Positions 35,505-46,432 of a stretch of DNA of 64,000 bases are shown piece by piece (position 1 is the first letter of the stretch; each line of letters starts with the position of its first letter). The translations under genes and the position numbers were made by a program. The stretch covers positions 23,987,554 through 24,051,553 of the forward strand of contig NC_092562.1 in NCBI RefSeq assembly GCF_037975245.1, given 5' to 3'. Under the pieces are notes generated by a model. The model was not told the origin of the DNA and did not search any database. It saw only the letters and a list, made by a program, of their open reading frames with translations. The stretch is from Apostichopus japonicus (lineage: Eukaryota; Echinodermata; Holothuroidea; Aspidochirotida; Stichopodidae).

Positions 35505-36291
35505 GTACCACTTGACCACAGTGATTCTGCTGGTGTGTGAATGCGTATTAACCGGCTTTGCACTGGCTCTGTGTCATAAGATCCGGGGTTTCGATTCCTA
35601 CCTTCGCCTGATGAGTCCCAATACGACCGATGGTCACGTGTGTGACATTTATCCATGAAAATGCAGAATGTCACTCACGTGACCCTCCAAATCATGGCAG
35701 TGAAACTGTTTTAAAGTATATAATTCCTATGGAATATCAACATCAATGCTGTTCTGTGGTTATTACTAGAGTCAACATTAGCGCTGCAAAAATTGCATAC
35801 TATGAACTGAAAATCAGAATGTCACACACGTGACCCAACAATATCACTTGTGACCGGATTTTTTTAGCTTATCTAGTATCATGCTAATTTTAAGAAGTGA
35901 AATATTGAGGTGAAATGTCTTGTTAGAATGGAAACACATTAAGGTAGAAACATGAGAAATTAGTGTTATCCAGCCCTGTTAGAAACTGAGGAATTTGCCA
36001 ATGTTTTTTGTGCAAAAAAGCCAGTTTCATTTAACGTCACACACGTGACCGACCTTTTTTATGACCTCTGCCAGCACATGAATGTTCTTAATTTGGCTAA
36101 GCTATATATGGTTTTTTAAAAGAGTCCCCTAGTGCATACTTGAGTACTACAATCAACCCATCTTTCTTTACCTAAAAGTAGTTACTAAGTGGTAAAGTGA
36201 AAATATCCCCATTTTTCCGTCACACACGTGACCGAGAATGGCCCTTTATACGCATTCATACACCAGTAAAATCACTGTGGTCGAGTGGTAC
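35505..36291. repeat. Inverted arms enclosing five CACGTG 15-mers
   Basis: The left arm 35505-35550 (GTACCACTTGACCACAGTGA..) and right arm 36247-36291 (..TCACTGTGGTCGAGTGGTAC) are inverted with about 40 of 45 matches. Between them lie five copies of GTCACACACGTGACC or its inverse: 35632-35646 (inverted), 35670-35684, 35821-35835, 36036-36050 and 36219-36233. A direct repeat containing CCTACCTTCGCCTGATGAG occurs inside (35597) and just outside (36311). The arms have box A-like sequence (GTGGTCGAGTGGTA), so they may be SINE heads in opposite orientation. It lies in an intron of the minus-strand gene. Confidence 0.85.
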
Positions 36292-36799
36292 GTGATCCAG
36301 GATTTGATTCCTACCTTCGCCTGATGAGTCTCAAAAGGATGAAACCGCTTGCGAAGTGGAATTTTTCTGGTGTGTTGATCTTTATATATTTACTATATAC
36401 CTGTACTGTATGTCCACCTGACATAGAGCACTCTGTGCCAAGACAGATGCCACCCGACCAAATATAAATCTATATATAAATTTATATGCCGATTTTTCCA
36501 GCAGTATCAGTAACAAAGATTTTGGAATCATTGATATATATTGGAAATATTAAGGTGCTTAAAAATAATAACTTGGTCTTTCTGTAAATTCATATAAACT
36601 TAACAACTTTCAACATTACCTTCAATTTATATTCAACATTTTCATAACATTTCATAACATCTCATGAAAACTACATTTTGCAGCAAAATGATGAATAAAT
36701 TGCTACAAACTTGTAGAAAAATATTTGAACATTTTAACAGCGCCTTAACTTTTCCATATAGGATCAACTATGACAATTTTCGCCAATTGATGGGAAGAT

Positions 36800-37290
36800 A
36801 ATTACAGTGTGTAAAAGTAAGTTGGTGGGCCTGACATTTCGATCCCAGCAGGATCTTCTTCAGAGGCTGAATGACAAGTAACAGAAATAACAAGGGACAG
36901 AAGACCAGCACAAAGAGATTGACGTAAGAGGATTACAGTAGTTGACAAATGGTGGAGAGACCGAAGAAACCAACAGGGGGAAGAAAAGAGGTAGGAGATA
37001 AACTTTAGGCCGAAGAGAAGATTAAGGGGAGAGGGTAGGGAATAAACTACAGAAGGACAAAGACAGGAAAGTGTGGAGAAAAGAGGTGGCAGAGAGCTAT
37101 GAGAAGATGGGTGACAGAGAGGAACAAGGGGGGAGCAAAAGAAAGGTTAGTCATGTCTTTCCTGAATGTTGAGCCCATGAGGTTGAATGGTGTGAAGGTG
37201 TTGCATCCAGTCTCTCTCTGCTGGGTCTTACTAGGTCAGGATGGCTACCTAAGGATTCAATCCCCTGTAGGGACATGTCAATAATGGCAT
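36800..37290 (-). repeat. Interspersed repeat with hammerhead-like core
   Basis: On the minus strand 36857-36863 reads CTGAAGA. A 5-bp stem follows (GATCC/GGATC around a TGCTG loop, 36855-36841), then GAAA at 36840-36837. This matches the CUGANGA-stem II-GAAA layout of hammerhead ribozymes, which are known from Penelope-like element termini. I could not find a convincing stem III with a cleavage site. The flanking purine-rich sequence to 37290 has no coding signal. Confidence 0.45.
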
Positions 37291-37643
37291 GGTCGGGAGA
37301 TAATAATTACAGATTATAAAAGAACAATATTTCTGCTAAACTGCTAAACTTTAGGCTTCTCTTTTTTCATCAAAACTGTTATGAAAATGATATTATTTTA
37401 CTTTACTGGTTTGGTTTGCATAAAATAGTAAATACTTAAATTAAAGTGCATGTACACTTATGGAGCAGTGTTCCATGTACAATATACTGTATACACATTT
37501 CATGGAGCACTTGTTTTTACTTAAAACATCGGAACAATGTACTCCTACTGTATTCCTATTAAAAGCAAAACACCACTAGAAATTTGAAGAAAGAAAAAAA
37601 CAATTATATATACAATGCATTGTCCTTGAAGTGAGCTTTGTAC

Positions 37644-37740
37644 CTGCAATTCAGAAATAGATCTTCATTCCTCTCCAAGAAGAGTAACCACTTGGGATCT
37701 TCACTGTACGTTGGATTTGAGATTATCTCCAAGAGATGAT
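37644..37740 (-). CDS. Upstream-most visible exon of unrecognised gene
   Basis: A 97-base exon, phase 1 to 2, with a CCTCAG acceptor and GTACAA donor. It reads HLLEIISNPTYSEDPKWL and LFLERNEDLFLNCR. Its outgoing phase fits the exon at 35086-35161. The gene must begin further right on the minus strand, but I could not find earlier exons with confidence between here and copy B of the receptor. Confidence 0.55.
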
Positions 37741-38039
37741 CTGAGGAGTTTAGTAAGTTTAGTTATGTTAGTAAGTAATATGATTTACCTGGGCCCAAGA
37801 TTTGCATTACATGTATGCATTATAAACCAGTTTGCACATCACACATTTTTACTATATTCCAATGCAGAACTTGAATTCTGTGTTTATATTTCGCATGTGT
37901 CTTGCTCTCTGTATGGGTCTCCGTACCAGAACAGAGATAACTGATCAAGCTGGAAAGTTACCCTCAACGCTAGTCCAGTGTTGGCTACTTATTTCCTATT
38001 TGATGGACAAAACCCTCTTACATACAGTTATTCCAGACA

Positions 38040-38410
38040 TTCAGATTATGTTTTATCTGGCCATGTAAAGCCAGATATAACTGGATATGTAGTCAATCCA
38101 GTCTAATGCAGATAAATATTGATCTGACCATATAAAGCCAGATATAAAGTTAAACAGTTAATCCAGATATGCAGATAAAGTTTTATCTGGCCCAGGTATG
38201 GATGCCATAAAATTTAACCAGATAAAATTATATATATATATATATTGGCCATATAAAACTTCATTTTATATCAAGTTTTATCTGCCCAATTTTTTATCTG
38301 ATCTAGATATAAATTCCAGATCTTGAGCAGACCCGGCCCAGATTGATATTCCAGATCTGGCCCAGATCTGGTTTCTTATACTGTATCTGGCCCAGATCTG
38401 GGATTTTGGT
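38040..38410. repeat. Degenerate CCAGATCTGG palindrome array
   Basis: The stretch is built from variants of CCAGAT, ATCTGG and TTTATCTGG in both orientations. It ends in CCAGATCTGGCCCAGATCTGG-like text (38352-38372), with a (TA)n core at 38231-38245. It may be a degraded palindromic satellite. Confidence 0.7.
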
Positions 38411-40513
38411 AATTTCCTTTAATCAACAACAACAAGAATAAGAATAAGAAAAAGAATGAGAATAATATGTCAAACATTAAATTAAGAAATTCACCAGATC
38501 ATTACAACAATCCATGTGTCACAGCCCAAAAAAACTTGTGGATTGTAAATAATGTTTTATTTATAGCTGTACAAGGTCTAAGGCTTGTGGGTTCTATTTA
38601 TTCACCGCTCCAGTATTTGTTGTAATCATCCCATGACAGAGATATTGATAACTCAAATTGACCTTTCAAGGAACTACTTGCTACCATATCAAATTGCACA
38701 GGGAATTTAAGGAAGAGCTTTCTGTGATATTAATTTTCTTTTCCAGCATGTAAAGTACTATAGTTGTAGTACTTTATACTGTAGTGTGAATTAATGCCAG
38801 TTTTTCTTTTGTGAAGCAACTGGCCAAATGAGAGGTCAAATGGGTTGAAGATACCTCAAATATGAAATTTGCTATTATGTTTATGACAAATGACTCTGTA
38901 TTTGGATAGGAATTGTGTGGGTTCCCAATTCGTTGCAATTGAGTTCTCATTTAATACAGCAGCTGAACATCAGGAAGTGAAATGTACGTGGTTAGAGAAA
39001 TACTTTTTAAGTGTTAATTTACCATCGCATATAGGCCTACTCTGTATGTATGCAACCATGAATCGCACTGAAAAACATGAAATGGCTGTTCAAAATCAAC
39101 ATTCTTTTGGGACATTTAACAAATTTTAGCAACTGCTTTCTTAAATTGGTAGGCCATTACAGAAAAAAAAAAAAATTCACATCTCATTGTTTGGCCAGAC
39201 CAAATTGCCAATGGTGACACAGGTCTCCATCAAGTACTGCTGATCACATCTAGAATCAGCGGTCGTTCCAGTATGTGCAGCTCTCATAGAAATGGCAACT
39301 TTTTTTAAAAGACAGAAATATTTTAGAAAACTGACGGATAGATCTACAAATCACACCATCCCAAATTATTCCCAATAAACACCCCAAAACCAAATGTTTA
39401 GTGATTCCGATACCCAAACATATTTTCATATTGTGGTAAACTAAATGTTAATATTTGTGAGCTTTTGCATGCATACCAATGATCGAGAGATTATATCTAT
39501 TGACTAATGCAGCAACATATACTGTATCAGAAGGTACCAGGAATGGGCAATGATGTTGATGTGACATAGTACTGTATAAAAACAAATGCATGTATGAATA
39601 ATAATGAAATTTTATGATCTCATCTAAGATGTAAGTACTGTATCTATACACTTGCATTGTAATTTCCAAGTTCATTGTTGAGATATCATGTTTACAAGCT
39701 GTTTTTGACAATTTTCCATTAAGCTCCAACCACCATGATTATAAATGAGGTAAAAATCATTTGTGAAACAACATACATACATGTATACACTACTGTATGC
39801 CCACTCATTAATATTCATGTGATGGGAACCAGAAACAATAGCACATGTGCATCTACTCATGGTAGGTCATCTACCTACAAAGGATGTTTGTGGAGGTATT
39901 GTGTGTACAAGATGTTTTTGAAGATTTTTAATTAAGCCCCAGCCACTCATGACTAATAATGAGGTAAAATTTGTTGGAGATCCAATGAAAATTACAATTG
40001 CTTGAATAGACAGAGAAAACTGTGCTGTTCATCTTCTATAATTGCACTATCTGTGTTGGCATCTGACTTGTTGTGTTTAGTACTATTCTGCAAAAAATTA
40101 TATTCTCAAATATTTGATAAAAATCTGTTTGTTCAGATCCTAACAGCTCCGGTGAATCATCAATGTATGTACTACAATTTGAGGTCTTTGCCAAAATGTT
40201 CAAAGATGAATTCAGGTGTTTTAAAAGTATCTTGGTCGCATGTTATCTGTCTTGGTCTTCCACTATTGCAATGAGTCGGTTCTCAAAGATAAAGCTTAGG
40301 CCTTTGTAAATCTGTGTTGGCAATTGCGACGTAACACTGCTGTGTCCTTCTTTGATGTCTGTCATCTTGTAAGGGCAACAGTTTTTTCTGTAAAAGAAAG
40401 AGACAAGTCTAGGCAATCCATGGAAGTCCTCATCTCATCCCCAAAGTTACATGCATATCCATAATAGCCAAAATGAAAACAATTTTCTATGACCTTTGAC
40501 CTCAGACTGTAAG

Positions 40514-40515
<2 letters not shown>

Positions 40516-40591
<76 letters not shown>
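40516..40591. repeat. (TA)n microsatellite
   Basis: A pure TA dinucleotide run of about 75 bases. Confidence 0.97.
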
Positions 40592-40594
<3 letters not shown>

Positions 40595-40750
40595 ACAATA
40601 CTAGTTCTGTTTTTGGTAACATATTTTGCCTTACTCTAGAGATCAAACATGATGCTATCCAACTCGAAAATCAATATGCATAAGGTGACAAACGCCTACA
40701 GTGGAATTACGTTCTTCCTTACCGGTTTCGAACCTCTGGACATACAATCA

Positions 40751-40823
40751 GCGTCCATAGCTTAGTGGTTAGGGTGTCCGCGTACAGAGCGGGAGGCCCG
40801 TGGTTCGAATCCCGGTGGAGGCT
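40751..40823 (+). repeat. tRNA-like SINE head
   Basis: A 73-base tRNA-like sequence. The ends GCGTCCA and TGGAGGC pair at six of seven positions. A box A-like TAGCTTAGTGGTTAGGG and box B GGTTCGAATCC are present. The anticodon arm TCCGC-GTACAGA-GCGGG would give ACA in the anticodon position, which is very unusual, and the T stem is poorly paired. A repeat is more likely than a functional tRNA. Confidence 0.55.
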
Positions 40824-40865
40824 GAAAGTTTTTTCACTGTTCTTGATTTTCCAACTCATTACGAT

Positions 40866-40869
<4 letters not shown>

Positions 40870-40928
<59 letters not shown>
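40870..40928. repeat. (TA)n microsatellite
   Basis: A pure TA run following the tRNA-like element. Confidence 0.97.
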
Positions 40929-40929
<1 letters not shown>

Positions 40930-43900
40930 GCACAACAGCATGTGCATATGCATACACTCACTGTTGACAAGTTTGAATTCCAATATGCTTACGTTTAACA
41001 TGGAGCTCTGATCAAGCTGTTATTTAAGATCATTCATAACTGCCCCCAAAACATTTGTCTGTTTTCTGTGCAAAAAGAACCCTTTAAAAAGGCTTCTTTC
41101 TCTTCTAAATTTGCTAGCCCCATGTTCTCCTGGTTGTACAAAGTACAATGTCTCAAAGTCAAGACGTTGTACTGTCAGTAATAATAATAAAACCATCATG
41201 GACGTAGGATTGATGGTGGGATGATGTATTGCAGTAAAATCCTCAGGTATGGTTCAGTAAATCCCCAGGTACCGTGCAGAAACTCAAAGTGCAACTGGAT
41301 AGATAGCTGAATACATGTACTCATTGTGATTCATCAGGGTTTCCGGCATTCTAGGCCCAGTGCTTGCTGTTGACATACACCACATGGCACTGAATGACAG
41401 GAACTGTGATTAACTTGTTATATAAATGACAAGAAAGCTGGTTTGAACAGGTGTCTATCTTTTATGATTAATGTTTGAAATATATCTACTAAGATATAAA
41501 GAAAAAGTTCTTTTCAATAAATTCGTTTTTACATACAGCCAAAACTTTAACAAAAATGTTTCCCAAAAACAAAAATAATGTGTCATAGGTCAGAACTTCC
41601 CAACTGATTAAAACAATGACTTGTATTTAATTGGATTATCTGACTTTTGTGTGGCTGACCATCTTATGTTGCACGTGGCCGCTGTGTTTGCCAAGACTAC
41701 AGTGTAAACAAACTCCCTTGTTGCTGGAATGGAGTGGCAGTGGAGACCAATCTCGCTACATCATTCTCTCTACTTAGTATCGATATAGTGGCTATTCTCC
41801 ATATATCGATATAATTGGTATTAAGTTGTTCGAAATATATCGTTTTGTTCGGTAAAGAATATCGGTGTGTACAGGTATATATGCAGTAAATATATAGTTC
41901 GAGCACGTACCACAGGGCTTTGTGCTGTGTCAGCAATGTATACTAATGGAATATACAGTAGGTTGTAGAACTTAAGGGAAACTAGGTGATTCTTATCATT
42001 GTTCAGTAGTAGAATGGGAATGGACAGAGTGAAGAATATTTTTGACTAAATGTTGGCATAGAATTTGTACGATACATCACTCAAATTTAGTGTATCTAGT
42101 GGAATATACAGTATAGGCAAGTCAGCAATGATGTTTATATTTAAGCTATGATCTATATTTAAATGGTATTTTATATTTATATTTTTTACTATATTGTCAG
42201 AATATGATATTGTCGATATGACTACCATTCCAATAACAAAAAATTCAAAATCGATAATATTGATATACTGACTTACCTTAATTTATACCAACATCATCTC
42301 CCCTCCACTGCCCCCAACCCCCCCCCCCCCCCCAAACCACCACTAATTAACACTCTTTTCCTTTACACTGAACGGATTTATGTCAATTTCCAAAATGCTA
42401 TAAATTCTGTTGGAATTCCAGTCGGATATCTAGGCTGAACAAGTATCCCCCTGGATTTGAAATTCCAAATACAGTGCATCTCTACTTGGATGTTGAGTGG
42501 GGAAATCTGAGTCCTGTAAGACATTAATTTTAAAATGCTGAAAAGCTTGTTCATGTAATAAATGTAAAGAAGCAGACTGATATTCTAAAGGAAGTTGCTA
42601 TTCAGATCATTTGCTGTGTTGGGAAGGGAGTGGACTGGAATCTGTGTATCCCAATCTTGCAAACATTTACCAAAAGGCCCTCCATTCACCACCCTCTTTC
42701 TTGAACATAATAAAAGATAAAACAGTGGCAGATGAAATAAGAAGGAACCCTATGTATTTACTTCATACTATAAACCAAAAAATTAGTTGTTGAAAATAAA
42801 GTTCACATGCAAATTAATGGAAAAAATCCATGGTGTGAATGCAACTTTTGCAAATTTTTTGTTAGTATTCAGTTTACTTTTGTGGCAGATTTGGTACTAG
42901 ACTTCCACGCTGGTTTTGCAAGTCATCAGTATTATCTATACCGTCTTGCCTGGTGACTATCATGCCATATATCTTGCCTGGTCGCTACAAAATGCAGTCA
43001 ATTTTTCCAAAGCATATTTTCTTCCAACCTTAGGCCTAGGCCAAAAGCATAAATGCATATTTCAATTGCAGAACCGGGAAATTTTAAATACTTCTCTGAC
43101 CTGCTTCACAGGTTTTCATCTTAAATTTGTTTTCTTCTGAATTAAATTTGTAGTATCTAGCCTTTTGTAGCGTTAGGTTACTTATGACCCAGCGGCCTAG
43201 GCTATGCCAAGTTTATTACTAGGACTTTGATTAATCTAGCATGGGTACACACATTTACACGGTCCCAGTTGTGCGAAAAAAAAGGAAAACACTCAAACTA
43301 CATTCGAATTACGGTTAAGAAAAATCACAGGTAACCTTTAATTAGGCTTATTATTAGCATGGAATATATCGCAAATATTATACCTTCAGCTGACTATTTG
43401 GAAAAACTACTGATTCACTTTCTTTTTGCACTACAAACCCGTACGTTTCCGACGGCTGGGTGTAGTAAGCTATTAGTACTACCTATACCGATAATCTTGC
43501 ACCACAAAGTGTTTAGGTTACCTAGTAAGTTGCTATAGCCATGTGGTAAATTAGGCAACGATGAGTTGGAGTGATGGTAACTAGAAATATTGTTTCGATA
43601 GGTGACAAGTGGGGGGGGGGGGGAGGGGGCTGAAGTTGATCGGAAGATAATATTATGAGTACTTATTTTAATGCTCATTTTGTTGGTTTGTTAGAAGGAA
43701 GGAGGGAAAGAAAGTGTGCATTTCTCTAGGTCCTATACAAGTCAGTACGATGGTGGAAACATATGGAAGTGCTATTTGTCGGAGTTTCATGCAATTTCGA
43801 AAGATCATAATTTAATTAAGCCTGTTTATCGGAGAGAAAGGTCTAAAGACCGAGGGCCGGTGATGGAGGAAGAGGAGGAGATGGGGTGACGTTTTCTTTT

Positions 43901-45964
43901 TAGCAGTGAAAGTAGTTCTTCGTTATTTTGGGTTTGCTAAGTAAGTTCCTATGATATTCCATCACGTACCGAAATGTCGGCACACTAAATGTAGTTGATG
44001 AAGTTGACTAGCTATTGTCCCGTTTCATTTTAAATAATGAACGAAAAAACAACATTCTGATTTGCTTTTTTCATTGGGACGGGTTGGAAGAGTTAGAACG
44101 GGAGACGAAATGCAATGAATTAAAATAATCTCATTATTAAATAATTCATGTTTCCAAGAAAATTCCAATTCATTAGCCTGTAATTTATTCCAATATTTTC
44201 ATCATGATGCGATCAAGTATTTATTTAAAGCAAAAACTCAATGGAACTACTAGGATAATGATATTGACATGTCGAAGGGGCACTCTTAATAACCATGTCC
44301 CTGGGCCCTCACCAAGTTAATTCTGGCGAAATGGTGTAAACTCGTGTAAACGTAATAGGGGGGGGGGGGAGTGCTCCGGCCTCTTTCTCAAGCTGAACTC
44401 TCCAATGCACCCGAATTTTGCAAAATGTTATTTGGATCAGGTAGTCGTTTTGTGATCGTAACAATCTTTTACCAATCGTTAGAGAAACAAATCTCATATT
44501 GAAAAAGCCAGCAATCGCAAAATTTGCCAGAATTTATTGTGATCACTGGGTGAGCAAGGTTTGTGTTTGCATGCATTAATGTGCACGTCATTTGTGCTGT
44601 GAAGGTAAGTTACCCTTGCTAATTCCCCCCCCCCCCCTGGCCCTCTCAATAGGTTAATACATACTTCCATGATATAACACACCACACCCCCTTTTATTTA
44701 AAAACATACACAAGTAGGGTGGTAGAGGGGTACTAAATAAAGGGACCTTCATTAAAAAGATAATATTACAACATCTGGGCGGATGCAGGTTATTAGAATG
44801 GATTGGGAGGGATGTGATTGTGATGTCAATTTGTAGTAATTTTGCAAAAATATAAATATATGTAGGCTCACTGGAAATTTTGAGTTAAAATGTTGAACCT
44901 TTACAGATAAAGTTAAAAGAAAACGAAATTGTGAGAAAATAGTTTAATCTTGCAGAAAAATTAGAAATTCTGAGATCAAAACATGACATTTCCAACGTCC
45001 TATTACGGGAACAACGGCCGGACGTAGCATCTGCAAAACTGAAATTCTTCTGGGAGATTCCCCCTAACCACACCGATTAATAATTGTCGTTCTCATCACA
45101 TTTCGAGAGCCTTATGCAGAGGGTGTGTGTGAGTGTGTGTGGGGAGGAGGGGGGGCATATGCTAACACTGTTGCCTAACTTAGGTTCCTTCTGGCTATTT
45201 GAGGGTCGCACATTTTCTGCTGGAGTTGTTTGAACGAAAGTTTATGACTTTGGTCTTGTCGGGTCTCAATCTCAGTTCAATGTCATGTGAAGGCCGGTGT
45301 TAGTATTGCTGTGTAACGTTACACTTTGTATCACCGCTTTGTGTACATACCCCAACTTGACGTATGTACGGAAGAGTAAACCAGACATGCACTTTGACGG
45401 CTTGCAGACAATGCAAAACGTCAACAATCTGAAATTACCGTGTTGAGGAAATGTACATTTTTTTTGTTTCCACTAATATGTGTAAAACGGTAACATTTTG
45501 AAAGTTACCATCAGTTAGGACACTTGCAACCATCTTGACAAAAACGTAACGACATCTGAAATTTAGTGTCTTGACGAGATACAGGAACTATGCAAAACGG
45601 CATTGTACAATATGAAAATAACCAAATCTAGTCAAATTACGAAAATTGTCGTTTTGAACACTCGCTACGATACTTGTTTAACAAAATTTGGTAGCCTAAG
45701 TCTGCAAAATGCGATTTTCAGATTTAAGACGTTTGGACAGATAGAGTGTCTCGTTTAACCGGTAATTTCCAGAGTTGTTACGGTTTTCGTTATAGAAACT
45801 CTGGCTTATTCGTCTATGTACATGTTTCTTCTATGCAACCGTACGTAAAAGTTTCTTTTTTTTAACGTGCAAGAAACACCAGGCGAGGAACCACTGATCT
45901 GTACACTAACGCCGTACCTGTCTAGTAACACAACAAGAAGTGTTTGGTGTCTTTTTGGGTGATT

Positions 45965-46042
45965 CAAGATGGCCGCAAACCCACTTCCGGTAGCTTCACA
46001 GGGAATAGACCAATTAGCGTTCAGAAGCGGCGAGCCGCCAAT
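45965..46042 (+). promoter_or_regulatory. TATA-less promoter-like motif cluster
   Basis: Within 80 bases lie CAAGATGGCCGC (like a YY1 site, 45965-45976), CACTTCCGGT (ETS/GABP type, 45982-45991) and two CCAAT boxes (46010-46014 and 46038-46042). The cluster sits about 290-370 bases before the start codon of the signal-peptide exon and has no TATA box. The arrangement is typical of animal core promoters. Assignment to the copy B receptor is by position. Confidence 0.6.
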
Positions 46043-46332
46043 CCAGTTAGTGTACAGATCAGTGCGAGGAACTTCCGTATTGGTGAAAAACTACAGCATA
46101 CACAATTGCCAGTGAGAGCAGTAGCGAAAAGTTCGTATTTGGTAATGATAAATACCTTTCAATGCACAGAGATAACCCAATACATCCTTGCGTGGGACTT
46201 TTACAGTGCACACAAAATAGTTAGTAAAGCTTCTAAATAAAACGAATTTTCTAAATAGACGACTAAAAGAGTGGTTTAATTCACAAAGAACGCCTTAGAA
46301 GTTGGAATACATTCTTGTGAATATAATTTACT

Positions 46333-46432
46333 ATGGATGATAAGTATATAATGGATCCTTTCCAGAACGTTTGTGCAATAAATCGTTATATTGTTGTCTT
46401 CAGCTGGATACTTTTAGTCCGGTGTGTCAATG
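46333..46432 (+). CDS. Tie-like: Tie-like receptor copy B, exon 1 (signal peptide)
   Basis: ATG at 46333 is the first in-frame ATG after a TAA at 46324. A second ATG at 46351 is possible. The exon encodes 33 residues with a hydrophobic stretch (YIVVFSWILLVRCVNG) and ends in phase 1 at a GTAAGT donor. This fits a secreted or membrane receptor leader, and the phase joins the exon at 49554 to give GAHSFA-type residues near the expected signal cleavage point. The equivalent exon of copy A, if present, lies left of the window. Confidence 0.72.

Larger units (their letters stand above)
38411..45960. other. Repeat-rich region without supported gene
   Basis: The stretch holds long (TA)n tracts (40516-40591 and 40870-40928) and a tRNA-like SINE head between them. 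A copy of the repeat that also surrounds the LINE in intron 1 lies at about 40583-40690. Several poly-C or poly-G runs and a GT-rich tract at 45121-45160 are also present. Short open frames here lack splice context or family motifs. One at about 42536-42690 on + (KQTDILKEVAIQIICC) looks protein-like but could not be anchored. Confidence 0.5.

Noticed and set aside
40751-40823. Functional tRNA gene
   Set aside because: Poor T stem, one acceptor mismatch and an implausible ACA anticodon. Better explained as a SINE head.
40362-40970. Minus-strand open frames with Tyr-Ile repeats
   Set aside because: They are translations of (TA)n microsatellites.
42536-42690. Plus-strand segment reading KQTDILKEVAIQIICC
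   Set aside because: Looks protein-like but I found no supporting splice partners or family. It could be a transposon relic.
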